Of a DNA stretch of 64,000 nucleotides, positions 11,488 to 22,297 are shown in pieces. A model generated the notes under the pieces. The model saw only the letters and a list, made by a program, of their open reading frames with translations. It was not told where the DNA came from and did no database searches. Position 1 is the stretch's first letter, and each line of letters begins with the position of its first letter. A program made the translations under genes and the position numbers. Source of the stretch: Cryoendolithus antarcticus (taxonomy: Eukaryota; Ascomycota; Dothideomycetes; Cladosporiales; Cladosporiaceae); the NCBI GenBank assembly GCA_002077065.1, contig NAJO01000063.1:116332-180331 (forward strand). Reading direction: 5' to 3'.

Positions 11488-11671
11488 GGTTCTGGAGAGG
11501 CAGTCGATAACTATGAAGAGGATGATGATGCTAGTTTGGCCGCGTTGGAAAGGAATGATCTCAAAGAATTGCGTTGTAGGCGGTTGGACACTTACGTTGT
11601 TCTTGCATCTTCGCCACCCAAATCACCAGCCTCACCGCCCTTCGCTAAGAGCTACAGCTCAAACGTTATAA
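11488..11671 (+). CDS. Isolated exon of an unknown gene
   Basis: Between an acceptor-like CATAG (11483-11487) and a strong GTAAGT donor (11672) lies a 184-nt open block. It reads GSGEAVDNYEEDDDASLAAL, then a charged helix and a Pro/Ser-rich stretch (SSPPKSPASPPFAKSYSS). Acidic-then-proline-rich composition with matching splice signals suggests a real exon. The next exon may begin after GGTTGCAG at 11753, in phase with a frame open to about 12000, but this overlaps the tRNA-like element. I do not recognise a family, and the rest of the gene is not resolved. Confidence 0.35.
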
Positions 11672-11700
11672 GTAAGTGTACTGCTGTGTTTCCCACTGAT

Positions 11701-11785
11701 TCGCAATTGGCCTAATTGGGAGGGCGCTTGACCCACTTCGGTGGGCGGTTGCAGTGGTGCTGGGTTCGAATCCGGGAGAAGGTAC
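11701..11785 (+). other. tRNA-like element with Pol III A and B boxes
   Basis: TGGCCTAATTGG at 11708-11719 matches an A box / D-arm, and GGTTCGAATCC at 11763-11773 is a perfect B box / T-loop. A CCCAC-TTCG-GTGGG hairpin lies between (11732-11745). The D-arm pairs well (GCCT with GGGC), but no 7-nt acceptor stem, no standard 5-bp/7-nt anticodon arm and only an imperfect T-stem can be formed. It is therefore not a functional tRNA as written. It could be a tRNA pseudogene, a tRNA-derived SINE head, or chance. Confidence 0.35.
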
Positions 11786-13751
11786 GTCTCCCCATTTCAT
11801 TATCACCACAGCACAATACAGCACAACGTGGGTGGCACCACAGTGGCAGGAGGGGGCACCGCTTCCCAAGAGTAACGTCCATTGCACAGCGGATGTTCTT
11901 GTAACCCAGGCGTACTGGCGCGGGGTGAGTTCTTTTGCTAGTATGGCGGAGCCGACCTTTTTGCGTGCGCTGCATCTGCTCCCAGATCTACACACTGCCG
12001 GTAAGCGAGTAATTCGCTTAGACGTAGGAGACTTTGTGGATTAGTACCTTTGTAGCGAGTATCTATGATGGGTGCTTCGCAGCCACTGTATGCCCGCTGC
12101 GATGGTAGCACGACTTGAGAGCGCGAGGGTTTCGGCGATTATTCCAGGACGCGACACTGGACATCACTGACATGATCAGCGATGGGAGATGTGGGATACA
12201 CATGGGAACCGACATCACTATGAAAGCATGAACGCGCCCGTGAAACTCTGGAGCTGGGCAAAGGTCGTTCATCTAGAGTATTCCCGGAGCCGGAGCTATA
12301 GCAAGCTCTCGGCATTTAAGTCCCATGTCTTGACCTCACCTTGACAACCAGATGCTGCTTCGCCCCATTACTCTGTTGAGTACACACACCTAATACCGAC
12401 TATTATGCTACAAGAGCGCAAGGGCCGATCGTGGTTCCCCAGCATCTTTTCATTCATGTGGTCCTGCAGCTATTCTGTCGTCGTCTTTCCTGCTTCGACA
12501 ACCCCACCGTTCGACACAAAGGCCAGAGGTGTCAGTGAAAACCCAGCGCATGCGAGTTCTCCTCCTTCGACTCCGGCACTACGCCTCCTCAGTGGTAGAC
12601 CACAGCAAGATCGGAGATGCCATCGAAGCTGCAGTCGTGTAAGTGGCCGCTTTGTGCACATTGAGCCCAGGGATCCGAGGGTCGAGTGGCATAAGAGACC
12701 GCCTGGCCTTGCGAAATGGTTGCTTCTCTTGATTTGTGGTTCATTCAAATGCTGAAAGTTGGTCGTATGGGCGCTGTTTCTGCCGGACTAGCTATTCGTG
12801 GCTTTGATAGACGGCGTCGTGCCGAAAACGGCGCGACCCATCTGCGTCCTTGTCGCTAGTAATAAAGCAGAAAGCTCACTGGGATGCTTTCCACAGCGGG
12901 AGTTACCCGTAGCATTGTCGTGTCTGACCCATCATAGCCTGACCCTGCATGTAGAGCCGCAAGCTACGCCGCAGTCTCCAGCTTCCTGTGCTTCTTTCAA
13001 GGCGAAAAGCCCGTGACTATTACCCATGATGAGGCAGTCGCGCGTTATAGCGAGTGCGAGCGGACGTTCGCCCCTTGTATCGGATCTCTCCAGGAACCGC
13101 CAGAACCAGGAGGCGCAAGCGGCCTTGAGGTGCAACGACAATTCGAACAGTAGTACCTCCATCGACTGCCCGTCTCAGATCTACGGCCACAAAACGGTGG
13201 CGGCAATTTATTTGGAAGGGCAGATCGCTTAGGGCTCATGACGCTTCGAGAGGTTTGAAGTGGAGCATACCCACCGTCCCTCCAGGTGTAACAAGACCAC
13301 GGGTTTCGCATGAAGAACTCAAGGGTCAAAGGACACTGTACGTTATCCCAATCGCTGATCACTTTGTTGCTTTGTCTTGGAAAGGTTTGCTGCACGCTGC
13401 TGGAGGTCATATAGATCTGACTGGAAGTAATTGGCTATCGTGCATCTCCAGCTCTCTCCTCTCTTGATGACTTGATCCGCTTGCCACCAGCCGTTCGTGA
13501 GTGATCGACGAACATAGTGCGATCGCTATGTACTCTCAAGTGCAAATGAAGTGGTACCTGTACGCTGATTAGATCTTTCGTCGCATATATCAACTCCTTC
13601 ATCGAGTACACGTCCCTGGCAAGCATCCTCCAGCGGCTGTGATGCGGTAGGTTTGGCAGGAACTCCCGTGATATAATGTGGAGGGTGATTCAACACAACA
13701 CACAAATTTCGGGACACCAAGTGTTTGGTCTGCAGCAAAAGAATCGCAGCA
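11786..13751. other. About 2 kb with no supported gene
   Basis: Open frames at 11754-12044 and 12405-12755 on plus lack recognisable features. The latter has one hydrophobic stretch (about residues 13-30) and no clear splice extension. I see no repeats or RNA genes here beyond the tRNA-like element just upstream. Confidence 0.35.
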
Positions 13752-15360
13752 ATGGCGAACCCAACTACAGCGAACGCAACTACCGACACGTAAGACGCCG
13801 CTTCAACACGAATGATGCGACATGCTGACAGGCTCTTAGTTTCTAAGGGTTAATCGCTCTCGACGCCTCCGGGCTTCCGCAACTCCATTTGACGATGGCG
13901 ATCTACTCGTCAGACTCGGCGATACGCCTCAAGATACTTTGTTATTGCACAGTCGAGTTCTCGCCACTGCCTCCGAAGGCTTCCGTCGAGGCGTGACCGG
14001 GCGGTGGGCGGCGGCGAAGACACTGTGGCTCCGCCACCCGATAACAAAGAACGTTGTGCAGATGAAAGTCCTGGCGCTGTATGTGGTGGACGATACCTTT
14101 GTTCTCGAGGGCATGGTATGTAGAGCGCGACTGTTCTAGCTTCAAGGTGCGGTACTGACAATCTGATAGAAGTTCGATCCGCAGTCATCGCAGACTGCTC
14201 TGCCATTCCAGCTCTCCGAACTAGCGCAAGACGGCTGGCCAGTACCTGGCGCAAGACTCATCGCACTCGCCTCGGCTCGCCTTCTTTACCGCACGTTCCT
14301 CGGGAATCTCTACGGAGCCTCGCTGCAATTTCCTCCTCCAAAAGGCGACCGCCTGAGTCGACTATCATCGATTACGTCGTCGGATCAGGCGCTCTCGCAG
14401 AATGGTCCGACAGTCTTCCTGTCATTGGCCCTGCCTTATGCGACGCGATGCGTGAGACCGGTGTCTTCTGGTTCTCGATCGCGAAGCAGCCGCTTCTACA
14501 TGCACGTCTGGTAAGAAAGCTTGGGGATAGCGAGGCAATGTACGATGCGGTTCGCCACATGGTCGCACAAGCACCTCGTCTCGGATCCACTCGAGATGAA
14601 ACCGAGGCACCCGAGGCATGGCACACGATTGCTGAGATACTGGACGAGACCGATATTAGCAAGCTTCAGCAGAGAATGGAGAAGCAGCGGAAGCACACAT
14701 ACGACAAGTCGCAGGCGCTCGAGAAAGAGTTCCTTGCTTTGCAAGTCTGCCGCCCCGATCAAGTCGGACGGACCGAACTCCCTCGCGCACGCCTTCTATG
14801 GACAATGGATTACATTTATGCTCCTTCCCAAGGAGGTCCTCCATCCTCGACGCATGCGCTCTTACGATCCTACACACTCGGCAGTAGACCGTGTGGCGAA
14901 GCTCGTTGTTGAGGCGCGTCTGCTGACTGATAATTTCACATTGAGCGATGACAACCTGCTCCTCACGCTCGACGGCGATGTCGAGGCACCCTCAAAGCAC
15001 CACCATTACATTTCCGCACTCACTCACCTCGACGACCTTCCCATCTTCTGCACTTCACTCCGCAACCTCATCCACAGCATCGTCGAGCTCGTAGACGGAA
15101 GATTCTAATCCTTCATCCAGCGCTGCTGGGATCTCAGCTGTAATCACACGAGCTGTGGTGATAGCGGAGAGTATCGCTGCACCATGCATGAGGTGGAAGG
15201 CAGTGAGTGCATCGAATACTTCAAGCTGCCGAAGACGATGCCGGCTACTCATGGACCGGATCCGATTGCGGCTGTAGATGCACTTGCAGCTCTTGATGTC
15301 GACATCACTTCAGCCTCATCGACCTGGATCAGCAAGTCGTGCTCGTTGAGCGAGCATTGA
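13752..15360 (+). pseudogene. BTB/POZ-like protein, copy A, disabled
   Basis: Exons 13752-13789, 13848-14115 and 14170 onward (introns with GTAAGA and GTATGT donors; the first acceptor is AAG) encode a BTB-type N-terminal region. It reads PFDDGDLLVRLGDTPQDTLL, then LLHSRVLATASEGFRRG, and ends the exon at VVDDTFVLEGM. This has the same layout and intron position as copies B and D. The later helical part is split by a frameshift near 14345 (around CCAAAAGG) and another near 14760. An in-frame TAA at 15106-15108 separates VELVDGRF from SFIQRCWDLSCNHTSC, and the final stop is TGA at 15358-15360. BTB proteins usually act as substrate adaptors for cullin-3 ligases or as oligomerisation modules; whether this divergent family does so is unknown. 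Confidence 0.65.
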
Positions 15361-15969
15361 TCTGAATGACTGATCTGTCATGACACGCGACCGTGCGTGG
15401 CATTTGCGGTGCGCGATAGCTCATGCCTCGCACCTCCGCCACCCGAGGGAAGGAAAAGGTGTAGAACACAGGAAAGCAAGGTGGAAGGTTTAAGTGGCTA
15501 CTTCGAGCAGCTCTGCCAGCGAAGACGCGTTTTTTTGGAATGGATTGTCTCATCTTAGGAAGTGGAGGCAATATGACTATGAGACCGCCGATGGATTCAC
15601 AGCGTTTCCATGCTGAGTACGTGGAACAGAGACTGTTCATAGCTAGAAGAGTTCTTAAGAAAGTGCTGCTCATGGTACGCGTATGCCTAATGCTCGCCCG
15701 TTCAGCTCGCGCCTGTACATCAGACCTATCGCTCAACAGCCCTCTCCCAGCTCCAGTATTCTGTCTGAGCTCCATTCTTGCACATGTCACTATATATCAC
15801 ATGTCGTCCCGAACTTCACTGTCAGGTATATCAACCCGAAGCACGTTGATCGCACCTGCCTGCCAATGTTGACTGTCTACAATACCGATCACCACCGACG
15901 ATCCACTGCCACTTCGATTTCAACTCCTTCACACCGTCCAATCATACCACGTCGCTACCTTCTATCAAC
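15361..15969. other. Intergenic region
   Basis: It separates BTB copies A and B. Several short overlapping frames on both strands; none is coding-like. Confidence 0.4.
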
Positions 15970-17756
15970 ATGGCAGCGACAACGACACGAACGTAAGATC
16001 TTCGGCGTTGAGATAGCTAAGTTCCACAACAATGCTGACGACGGATAGATTCTACGGCGATATCCCCCTCGACGCCCAAGGTGTTCCCAGTCTGCAGTTC
16101 GACAAGGCGGACGTGCTGATCAAATTCGGCGACGACCCAGTTGACTGGCTTCTTCTGCACCGCGAAGTCCTGCGCGCCGCTTCGCCGGTGTTCAAAGCGG
16201 CTTTCAGCGACGATTGGGTGTCGATGAAGTCTACTGTTGTGAACCACCCTAGCAGTTCGAGAAATGTAGAAGTCGCGGTGTTGGCACTGACGGTCGATTA
16301 CGACACGTATGTACTGGAGGGGATGGTGAGCTACTCCTTCGAGGTGTAAACACGCATCTGCTCAGAGACTGATGTTTCCAGCATGTCGACACAGATCTCT
16401 TCACGGACCCCTTCCTATATGCAAGCAGAAGCTTCCTGGACCATGAGTTTGACCCTGACGGGTTATTGTATGACCCAGACTTCACGCAAGACTTCGTATT
16501 CTTCGATTCGTCCGACTTTGCTGTCCCCGGGTGTGACCACGCTCTAGTTCTTCCACTAGACCTGGATATAACGAAGATGGCTCTACGTTGGATGTTCGCT
16601 TTCATGTACGGGGCACCGCTGTCGATGCATTTTCCGCTACAGCTATAGTCAGACGATCGAGGCGGGACCGATGCAAATGATCTTCCTTATCGGATCCTAT
16701 GCTGCTTGCTACAACTGCGTGGATATCATCGGCCCGGCGATCACTGAAGCGCTGCGGGCGACCTATGCACTCTGGCGCAGTGTGGCATAGTCACCCACGA
16801 GATTCATGATGCTGGGCAAGCATTTCCACGACAGCGAGCTATATTACGATGCCTTCCGCTATGCTCTTGCCCAAGCGAACGCGAACCAGAGAAATTGGGA
16901 GCTCGAGCTGGACAGCGATTGGTACTGGCTGGCAGATCACCTATGTAAAGATCGCGGGAATCTGGAGGCGGAGTTCGCGAATCAACTGTCAAGCATCGAT
17001 GTCAATCTCGAGCAGTTGGAGGAATTCTGCATGACCCTCGTGATAGCAATGGGAAGAGCGCCCAATCACATCGAGGCGCTGGCGCATTCTTTCCTTTTAC
17101 AGTGGATGCTAGCCGTACTTACCGAAAACTTTCGCTACGGGTTCCACAACAGCAAAACGCATTGGTAAGATATGATCCATGACGAAATCAACATCGATCA
17201 CGTGTGCTAACCAGTCCCAGTCCCATGGGCGTTCTCCTCCTCAGAATCTACGTTCTGATACCAATAGAGGATCCAGGCGACGAAATCATGCACCATATGT
17301 ACGCCGTGTACTCCAGCGGATATCAGGATAATAGCCACTTATGTCTAGCAGCATTGATCTCCACACTACGCACTAGCCTGGAGCGCACCGGATTCTGGAG
17401 ATGTAATCAAGACTAGGTCCAGCGTGAGTGGCGTATTCGCATACTTTGATCTGCCAAATCTGCTGCCCTGCACATATAGTCGAGACTTGATCGAGCTGAT
17501 CGACGGACTCGGGGATCTCGAGATGCACGTTACCTCTGCATCTACCGCCTGGGTCGCGGCCCTCGTCGCTGCGCAGTCCGACCTGCCAACGATCCTCGAT
17601 CAGCTTGAGATGGACTGGGAGCTGACTGACTGTGTCGAGACTGTTCGCGAAGCGCAAGATACGGGTACGACAGTGAATGACAATGAGGGATGGTCCGATG
17701 CAGAAACGTGTGCCGAGATTGGCGATTTGGTTGCGGCTGGACTGATGTCGTGGTGA
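15970..17756 (+). pseudogene. BTB/POZ-like protein, copy B, disabled
   Basis: Exon 1 15970-15992, exon 2 16049-16325 and exon 3 from 16382 join in phase. The BTB core is clear: SLQFDKADVLIKFGDDPVDW, then LLLHREVLRAASPVFKAAF, ending VLEGM at the same intron position as copy A. Exon 3 reaches TAG near 16648, where the coding-like text jumps frame (SYSQTIEAGPMQMIFLIGSY). A TAG at 16788-16790 interrupts it, and text resumes in frame (SPTRFMMLGKHFHDSELYYD) to an intron at about 17166-17219. The next exon (PMGVLLLRIYVLIPIEDPGD) shifts frame again near 17415 and ends at TGA 17754-17756. The helical segment ELYYDAFRYALAQ matches copy A's AMYDAVRHMVAQ, which supports paralogy. The TAG fits a CAG->TAG change. 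Confidence 0.65.
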
Positions 17757-18426
17757 TGATTCCTTGTGATCTAGGTAACGCACGTTCTTCTTGGCAGACG
17801 GCAGCCCAATGTCGCAGTCCATTTGATAGCGTTCGTCGGAGCAAGATCAGCAGATCTAATGGTATTCGGTCAGACTGGGAAGGGCGGCTGCACGATTTGC
17901 TGGGTCCGGGCTGCCGGGTGCTGAACAGCATGCGTGAACGATTGGAGGTCGCGTGCGATTGGAATGCTGCGAATGGCGGAAGCTGCGAGTGCTCGAGCGG
18001 AGCAGGACCATTGACTTCTAGTATCTCGTTTCCAACTTCGAGTTCCCATGCTGTCTTGGACCTTCATAGCTACTCTTAGTGCCTCAGGCCAATGTGAACG
18101 GGCATCAGCGAGTAGGTGCATAGTTCACGTGCATAACAATAGGACAATGATCGGGTAGACGCGTGCATTGTCGGCTAGTGAAGCACACCTCCAGTACAGT
18201 AAGTTTGCGACTACACTTCATCACTTCCTTCCAGACCAAGCGGTCCACTTGACAGCTACTAGAGCATTCCAGCGTGCTCATATTCCCCTTCAGACCATTC
18301 GCCAGTAGCCTACAATCAACGAATCAGTTTATATCACGCGCGCCGTTTGCAAGGTACGTGACTTCCTGATCCACTGCAAGTCCTTTGCTAATCACAAGTA
18401 AATAGTCTCTCCTCCACAACTCAAGC
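17757..18426. other. Intergenic region
   Basis: This contains the presumed promoter of the gene at 18427. The plus-strand frame at 17690-18079 mainly overlaps the end of copy B and is not coding-like. Confidence 0.4.
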
Positions 18427-19074
18427 ATGTCTTCCGTCCAAATCTTCGTGCAGACTCCCACGAACTTCGGACTCGTCGATACGATCGATGGCGACCTCGT
18501 AAAACGCCACAGCGACCTTATCGGAGACCTCGTCGACAAACAGCCCAAGTCTGTCAAATACCAAATCATCCTCACGGGTGTCGCTCCTGCCGCGATCAAG
18601 CACACATTGCGACACATCGCCGCTGTCCCGAAGACCGGGAAGCTCTACCTCAACATCCACCACATGCCAATCATTCAGGCGATTGCCATACATGAGGCTG
18701 CGATGCTCCTCCGTCTTCAACCAGAGCAGCCACAGCTCGAAGGCCACATCATCGGCTACGCCTCGCACAATGTCCCTTCTCCCACGACCATGCTCGCGAT
18801 CCACACGGTCTACAAGACCGCCTCCTCTCGGATCTGGAAGACCATGATCCACAACATGTGCTACAACTTCGTCGGCGAGAAAATCCCGGACGCGCAGAAC
18901 GATGACCTGCAAATCGCCGCCATGCAGTACCCGGATCTGATGCAAGCTGTGGACGCTAAGATCGAGGAACTCGGCTCGAAGGCCGAACACGCGAAATACA
19001 TCAAGAGGAAGAAGGCAGAGAAGGCTGCGAGGAAGGGGGAGAGGGCTGAGAGGAGGAAGTATGGTCGGTGGTGA
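18427..19074 (+). CDS. Conserved-looking hypothetical protein with basic C-terminal tail
   Basis: Single-exon, intact, 215 residues. Residues 1-60 form an alternating beta/alpha pattern (SSVQIFVQTPTNFGLVDTID). The middle contains HIIGYASHNVPSPTTMLAIH and a helix-rich region, and the last 30 residues are a strongly basic, Lys/Arg/Glu-rich helix (KRKKAEKAARKGERAERRKY) that could bind nucleic acid or serve as a nuclear signal. No signal peptide or transmembrane segment. It sits between disabled BTB copies B and D on the same strand but lacks the BTB core, so shared function is not implied. Of the five coding loci from 13.7 to 22 kb it is the only one without a defect, which suggests it is under selection or younger. 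Family not recognised. Confidence 0.7.
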   Translation: MSSVQIFVQTPTNFGLVDTIDGDLVKRHSDLIGDLVDKQPKSVKYQIILTGVAPAAIKHTLRHIAAVPKTGKLYLNIHHMPIIQAIAIHEAAMLLRLQPEQPQLEGHIIGYASHNVPSPTTMLAIHTVYKTASSRIWKTMIHNMCYNFVGEKIPDAQNDDLQIAAMQYPDLMQAVDAKIEELGSKAEHAKYIKRKKAEKAARKGERAERRKYGRW

Positions 19075-19669
19075 GCGACTTGACGAGGGAAGATTCGGCG
19101 GAAATGTAAGTCTTATGCCTCATAAGCTATCCGGAATGGGTTGGTGTTTGTGCAGCATCGTAAGCAGTACAAAATCAGATATGATGCTTGTAGAGCGCGG
19201 CACGAACATGACTTTCCTCGCGGCGAATGTCGAGACTAGCAGCCGGGGGGACAGAGTCTGCAGTAGACGAGGCGGAGGTTGCTGATGACGAGGTTGATAG
19301 CGAAGACGATGACTCTTGAGATGAGCTTTCGACGGAACGGCGATCAGAGATGGTCAGCAGTGGCAATACCAAGGTCTACCAGAATGACGAAACCTTCAAG
19401 CGCTCGGCGCCCTCTCGCTGCCCATGGGCGAAGGTATTCACCAACGTAGAAGTCAACCACGGCGTATCCGTCCCCTTTGCTTTCAGCCTCAAGAACCAAG
19501 AGCTGGGCAACGTCTGGTAGGATGCTTCTTTGTCGTAAGCAAACAAGCTTGCACTGATATACCCTGTAAGTAGTCAATGTCCAGCATCTTAATGGTGCTC
19601 TATTTTCCCGTAGATGCTGCACACCTGCACGGATCTACTTTCCTCTTGTTCATTCACTTCACTACCAAA
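19075..19669. other. Intergenic region
   Basis: It contains the 3' flank of the 18427 gene and the promoter of BTB copy D. The antisense frame at 19344-19622 has no supporting features. Confidence 0.4.
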
Positions 19670-21895
19670 ATGACGACTGGGTCCGCCGCTAGTAGTCCAT
19701 TCCTGTCCACGATGTCAGCTCCAAATCCATCTCCTGTAGACACACTGAACCATTCGTCGGTCTATCGGAAGTCATCGCCAAGTCATCTCCTAACATCGAA
19801 GACACCAACGCGCTTACGTACAGACCGCGCTTCCATCCTCGAAGGAGCAATATGGACGAAGACCACGAGCTCCGTCGCCCGATAGTCCGGATCCCTGCGT
19901 CAGACTTGTAAGATCTACTCGGCATCCCTCATGGGACTCCACTGACCACTCTCAAAAGCTTCTATGGCCTCCTCGACGCGACTGCCCTGTCTCGCGGAAG
20001 CTGGTATCGTCGCGAGGATGTTCTCCCACCTCTGCAATTCGATTGCAGCGACGTCCTCGTCGATTCCGCAGACTCACCATTCACGCGCAAAGGCGCCGAC
20101 ACTCTGATAAAAATGGTCAAGCATACATCGGAGTGGCTGTTTGTTCATGGTCACGTCCTCGGCGCCGCATCGCCAGTCTTCAAAGTTGAGCTTGCTGGCT
20201 GGGGCGCGGCGTCCGCCAATTTGGACGTCATCGTCGACCCTGCCACTGGTGAGGCAACGAAGGTGAACGTGCTTGAGCTTTGCGCCGTGGATGACACGTG
20301 CGTATTGTCGAGCAAGGTGAGCACGTCTACGCATGCATTCCACTGCTTCAAGACACTGACCAGAGCCTCGCAGAGTGTCAATGGTCTCACGGCCCACCTC
20401 AAACCATCCCAGAAGCCACTGCCAAACTCATGCTTGGCAGTTGGGTGGCCTGAGCTAAGATGCAATGCCGTCAACGAGTTTCTGACGCCCATGGCATTCC
20501 ACGTTCTGGTCGCCATGATGTACGGGATCAAAGTCACTCATGACGTGATCCTCAAGCCTCTTGCTGCTAGACATCCCGAGGGGTACGCTCCACCAAAGTC
20601 TTACCTCATCCACAGCGATCTCAACGGAACGCTGTTCGCCACCATCACAACCGCCGCCGCCTTTGCCGAATACTACGGCTGCCTGCCACTTCTCCGCGAT
20701 GCATTCATCGGACTTCTGCTCAGCACGCCGGATTACAGCGTCACGGTGGGTATGGAGCCAAAGCAGCACGCACAGCTGGCCATTAAGCTCGAGCATCTGG
20801 GCATCTAGTGGGACGCAATGCGCCATCTTCTCGTCCAGGCAAGCCTTCCCGTACACGTTGGCTCGGGCACTATGTTCACCCGTGCACGTTGGGAAGATGC
20901 AGCGGAAGTGCTCGAGTGTACTGTCGAGGAGGTGAAAGACGTCTACCTCACCGAGCTCGGATATCAGCCCACTGTCGCTCGCGAGCTCGAGACAAGATTG
21001 TTGAAGCTTTGTCTGAACGAGGCACCAGTATACCATGGAGGGTGGTACATGGGCCGCACCACACTCACGCAAGCGCTTCGATTCGCTCGCTACAAGCTCT
21101 CAAAGTCCAAGAAGCAAGCCATCGAGATTGAGTACGCTGCATGCTCGATCTGGTCGCAGTGGCTGATCCACAAGTTACATGGCGAGAACTTGTGGAGGGA
21201 TCCGGAGTATAATCGCATCCGCGGATTGAAAGCTGGGCGTCTGAACCTCGCGGTCGAGCGCATGAACGAGGCCGCAACTTGGAAGAATCCAGCAGACCTA
21301 TTCAAGCTCAAGCGGGCTGGTAAAGTCACCTCGCTGTTCTCAAATCAAGACAGCCGTCTCCAAGGAAAAGCTCAGCAAGATAATTTTCGAAGCGAAGGAA
21401 GCCATCGAGCGCACCATGGAGGACAGAGACGGACGTCGAGGCCGGGGTTGCATCATCGGACACAGCGAGTACAACTCGCATCCATTCGGCTACTTCACCA
21501 AATTCGACCTTCGAGTGGACTTGCCTTGGCTGAAGGGCGGGCTTGACAAGGCGGACCTCTCAGGCATCGGCCCTCGCAAGGAGACTCCTAGCGGCGATAG
21601 CAACGACTGCGACGCGGAGACTGATGACGGATCCGATCAGATGCTACCGACTGACCCATTCGCGCAGCTCAAGGCTCTCAAAGTCAACATCGCGCCAGCT
21701 TCGCGAGAATGCCTTACAATGGTCTTTGCCGCCAAACCTGTGGCGGAGGAGGGAGCGCCCAGTGTCGAGCAAGAGTCGCTGCGAGAGGAAATCGAGCAAG
21801 TTGAGGTTGAATCTGAGCTCGAGACTGGCAGCGAGGCCGGCGAGGCTCGTGAGATGGATGAGGATACACTCGCGGCGGAGGAGTCGACATGGTGA
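19670..21895 (+). pseudogene. BTB/POZ-like protein, copy D, disabled
   Basis: An ATG at 19670 opens a Ser/Thr-rich N-terminus; a frameshift near 19740 is needed to reach PFVGLSEVIAKSSPNIED and exon end 19907 (GTAAGA donor). Exon 2 (19959-20316) carries the BTB core: PPLQFDCSDVLVDSADSP, then VHGHVLGAASPVFKVELAGW and VLSSK at the intron seen in copies A and B. After the intron (20317-20363) the text reads ECQWSHGPPQTIPEATAKLM, shifts frame near 20455, then gives AFHVLVAMMYGIKVTHDVIL. A TAG at 20806-20808 interrupts EHLGI/WDAMRHLLVQA, and a further frameshift near 21340 leads to the acidic C-terminus ending at 21893-21895. The order BTB - helical middle - acidic Glu-rich tail suggests a larger ancestral protein than copies A/B. 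Confidence 0.6.
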
Positions 21896-22297
21896 GCTCG
21901 CACGAGGACGGCGAATCTTGGTAAGCGTGATGGTGCATGGAGCAGATGAAACGACATCGGGAGACTTGGCTAGCTATCACTGTCACCATAGACTGTAACA
22001 AAGGAGACCAATGCATACATGAACAAAGACATGAAGTCCGATCGCCATTTCGCCGAGGCATGCCTCTTATCGGAGGAACGTTCTTCCTTTACCCAGCTTT
22101 CTCAGGTACATCGAAGTCTGTCCTCCGAATCTGCGTCTACCATTTCCTGCTGCAGATTCATCGCTGCAGGTCTCACTCGTGTGACCCCAGCACCGAAGCG
22201 TGAACAAGACATCTGAGACTCGCACAGGGTGTCCCAAAAGCTGTGCAGACAACATCCACTATACACACACAATAACACTGTCCCTCCACACCCAGCC
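21896..22297. other. Convergent intergenic region
   Basis: It lies between the end of BTB copy D and the 3' end of the oppositely oriented GMC gene. No structure noted. Confidence 0.4.

Noticed and set aside
11701..11785. Functional tRNA gene
   Set aside because: A and B boxes are present, but acceptor stem and anticodon arm cannot be formed.
12405..12755. 116-codon plus-strand frame with one hydrophobic segment
   Set aside because: No further support; antisense frame equally open; no splice extension found.
13752..21895. Frameshifts as mere sequencing errors
   Set aside because: Some lie at short homopolymers, but in-frame stops by substitution also occur and several long genes in the window are error-free, so true decay is favoured; it is not excluded for individual sites.
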